6,575 nt of DNA, from the NCBI GenBank assembly GCA_016234985.1, contig JACRNK010000247.1, positions 1 through 6,575 of the forward strand, written 5' to 3'. Of the stretch, positions 5,769-6,575 are shown piece after piece. The position numbers and the translations under genes are program-made. This stretch comes from Deltaproteobacteria bacterium. GTDB taxonomy: Bacteria > Desulfobacterota > GWC2-55-46 > UBA9637. The notes beneath the pieces were generated by a model. That model was not told the origin of the DNA and ran no database searches. It worked only from the letters and a program-made list of their open reading frames with translations. How positions within the stretch are numbered: position 1 is the stretch's first letter; the number at the start of each line of letters is the position of its first letter.

Positions 5769-6575
5769 ATTTCACAACTTTACGGAAATATAAAAGGCCT
5801 TAAGGCAGACCAATTACGAAGATTACAGCACATCTACCGCCGCCGCATTCCAACCAGCCTGCTAATAACGCCGGAATTAGGGAGATACCTTACAGAGCTT
5901 TCCCGAGATATAGGCAGACAACTCGGCATTATCGTCAATCGCCAGGGTTTTGTCGTTTGCGCCATTGTCGGCGATGAAAAAGAGATTGTCATACCTGTCT
6001 TATCCGATTATCCGCTTGGCAGAAAACGACTCAGGGGCGTTCGCTGCATACACACGCATCTCAAGAATGAACCGTTAAGCCAGGATGACCTTACAGACCT
6101 TGCCTTGCTGAGGTTAGATATGATGGCTGCCATTGGCGTCGCCATACAGGACGGCCTGCCCGGCAATATTTATATGTCTCATCTTTTGCCGATAAACCCT
6201 GAAGGCAAAACCTTTGAAACAGCGCCGGCAATGCCGTTTCACAGGCTGGATTTAAAAGCAGACGAGTTTGTTCAAGCCCTGGAAGATGAGATGGGCAGGG
6301 CAATAGTCAGGGATGTCCAAGATAAAAGGGAGAGGGCAATCCTTGTAAGCGTATCCACAAAAGGCAACAGAGAAGAACAAATAGAATCCATGGAAGAGCT
6401 TAAAGAACTGGCGCGCTCCGCAGACGTGGTTGTACTGGACGCAATCATACAGAGGCCAAAGGAGTTTAACCCGAAATATCTCATGGGCAGCGGAAAGCTG
6501 AAAGAGCTTGTCATAAATGCCCTTCAAAAAGAGGCAAGCCTTATCATATTCGACCAGGAGCTGACTTCCACGCAA
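5769..6575 (+). CDS. hflX: GTPase HflX, long form, N-terminal part (3' truncated)
   Basis: HflX binds the 50S subunit and splits stalled or vacant 70S ribosomes using GTP. The visible 269 residues comprise a long N-terminal extension (about 1-185: QLYGNIKGLKADQLRRL, RRRIPTSLLITPEL, then RGVRCIHTHLKNEPLSQDDLTDLALLRLD) typical of the long HflX form, followed by the standard HflX N-terminal domain from about 187 (RERAILVSVST, SMEELKELARSADVVV, YLMGSGKLKELV, FDQELTSTQ). The GTPase domain lies beyond the right edge. The family N-terminus begins at or just before QLYGNIKGLKA, and the only codon that fits the Shine-Dalgarno is ATT 5769; the first in-frame TTG and ATG codons lie well over 300 nt downstream (ATG at 6119), inside conserved sequence. 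Either a genuine AUU start or a base error for ATG. The gene is divergent from the rSAM-rng operon. Confidence 0.92.
   Translation, partial: MSQLYGNIKGLKADQLRRLQHIYRRRIPTSLLITPELGRYLTELSRDIGRQLGIIVNRQGFVVCAIVGDEKEIVIPVLSDYPLGRKRLRGVRCIHTHLKNEPLSQDDLTDLALLRLDMMAAIGVAIQDGLPGNIYMSHLLPINPEGKTFETAPAMPFHRLDLKADEFVQALEDEMGRAIVRDVQDKRERAILVSVSTKGNREEQIESMEELKELARSADVVVLDAIIQRPKEFNPKYLMGSGKLKELVINALQKEASLIIFDQELTSTQ

Noticed and set aside
5741..5803. Short GTG-started frame that could feed into hflX by a +1 frameshift at TTTAAAAAGG
   Set aside because: It ends at TAA 5801-5803 after about 20 codons, encodes nothing family-like, and the AUU start with its own Shine-Dalgarno is simpler.
6252..6575. Minus-strand open frames over the right end
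   Set aside because: Antisense to the clearly conserved HflX frame.

Overview
The window looks like a chromosomal segment of a Gram-negative bacterium of moderate GC content. It begins with the tail of an outer-membrane TonB-dependent receptor. It also carries a radical SAM/DUF2344 fusion translationally coupled to RNase G, a pairing known from anaerobic and deep-branching lineages such as Desulfobacterota and Nitrospirota. Lineage assignment is an inference of low confidence; no rRNA or tRNA is present.

Layout from left to right: the C-terminal 182 residues of a TonB-dependent receptor (2-550, +); a short intergenic stretch with a GC hairpin and a small orphan copy of the 3' end of an RNase G gene (613-660, read on -); a hicB-hicA toxin-antitoxin pair (706-951 and 954-1169, +); and, convergent to it, the minus-strand operon of an 894-residue radical SAM fusion (5393-2709) and RNase G (2712-1213), which overlap by ATGA. 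The 375-bp gap at 5394-5768 holds a roughly 270-bp composite palindromic repeat with imperfect terminal inverted repeats and four small hairpin motifs. The divergent, right-truncated gene for a long-form HflX GTPase follows (5769-6575, +).

Functionally, rng and hflX both act on RNA or ribosomes: RNase G in rRNA/mRNA processing and HflX in splitting stalled ribosomes. The radical SAM fusion has no assigned reaction, but coupling to rng suggests an RNA- or ribosome-related role. HicA is a putative mRNA interferase held in check by HicB.

The main oddities are: (1) the last 9 codons plus stop of rng occur twice, exactly 600 bp apart, flanking hicBA, with only synonymous differences, which looks like the footprint of an insertion into the rng 3' end; (2) hflX has no ATG/GTG/TTG at its expected N-terminus, and the residue placed right after a strong Shine-Dalgarno is AUU; (3) the linker of the radical SAM fusion is made of intergenic-type repeats (7-mer and 8-mer tandem arrays and GC hairpins) read in frame; (4) the palindromic repeat between rSAM and hflX keeps its hairpins through compensatory substitutions.
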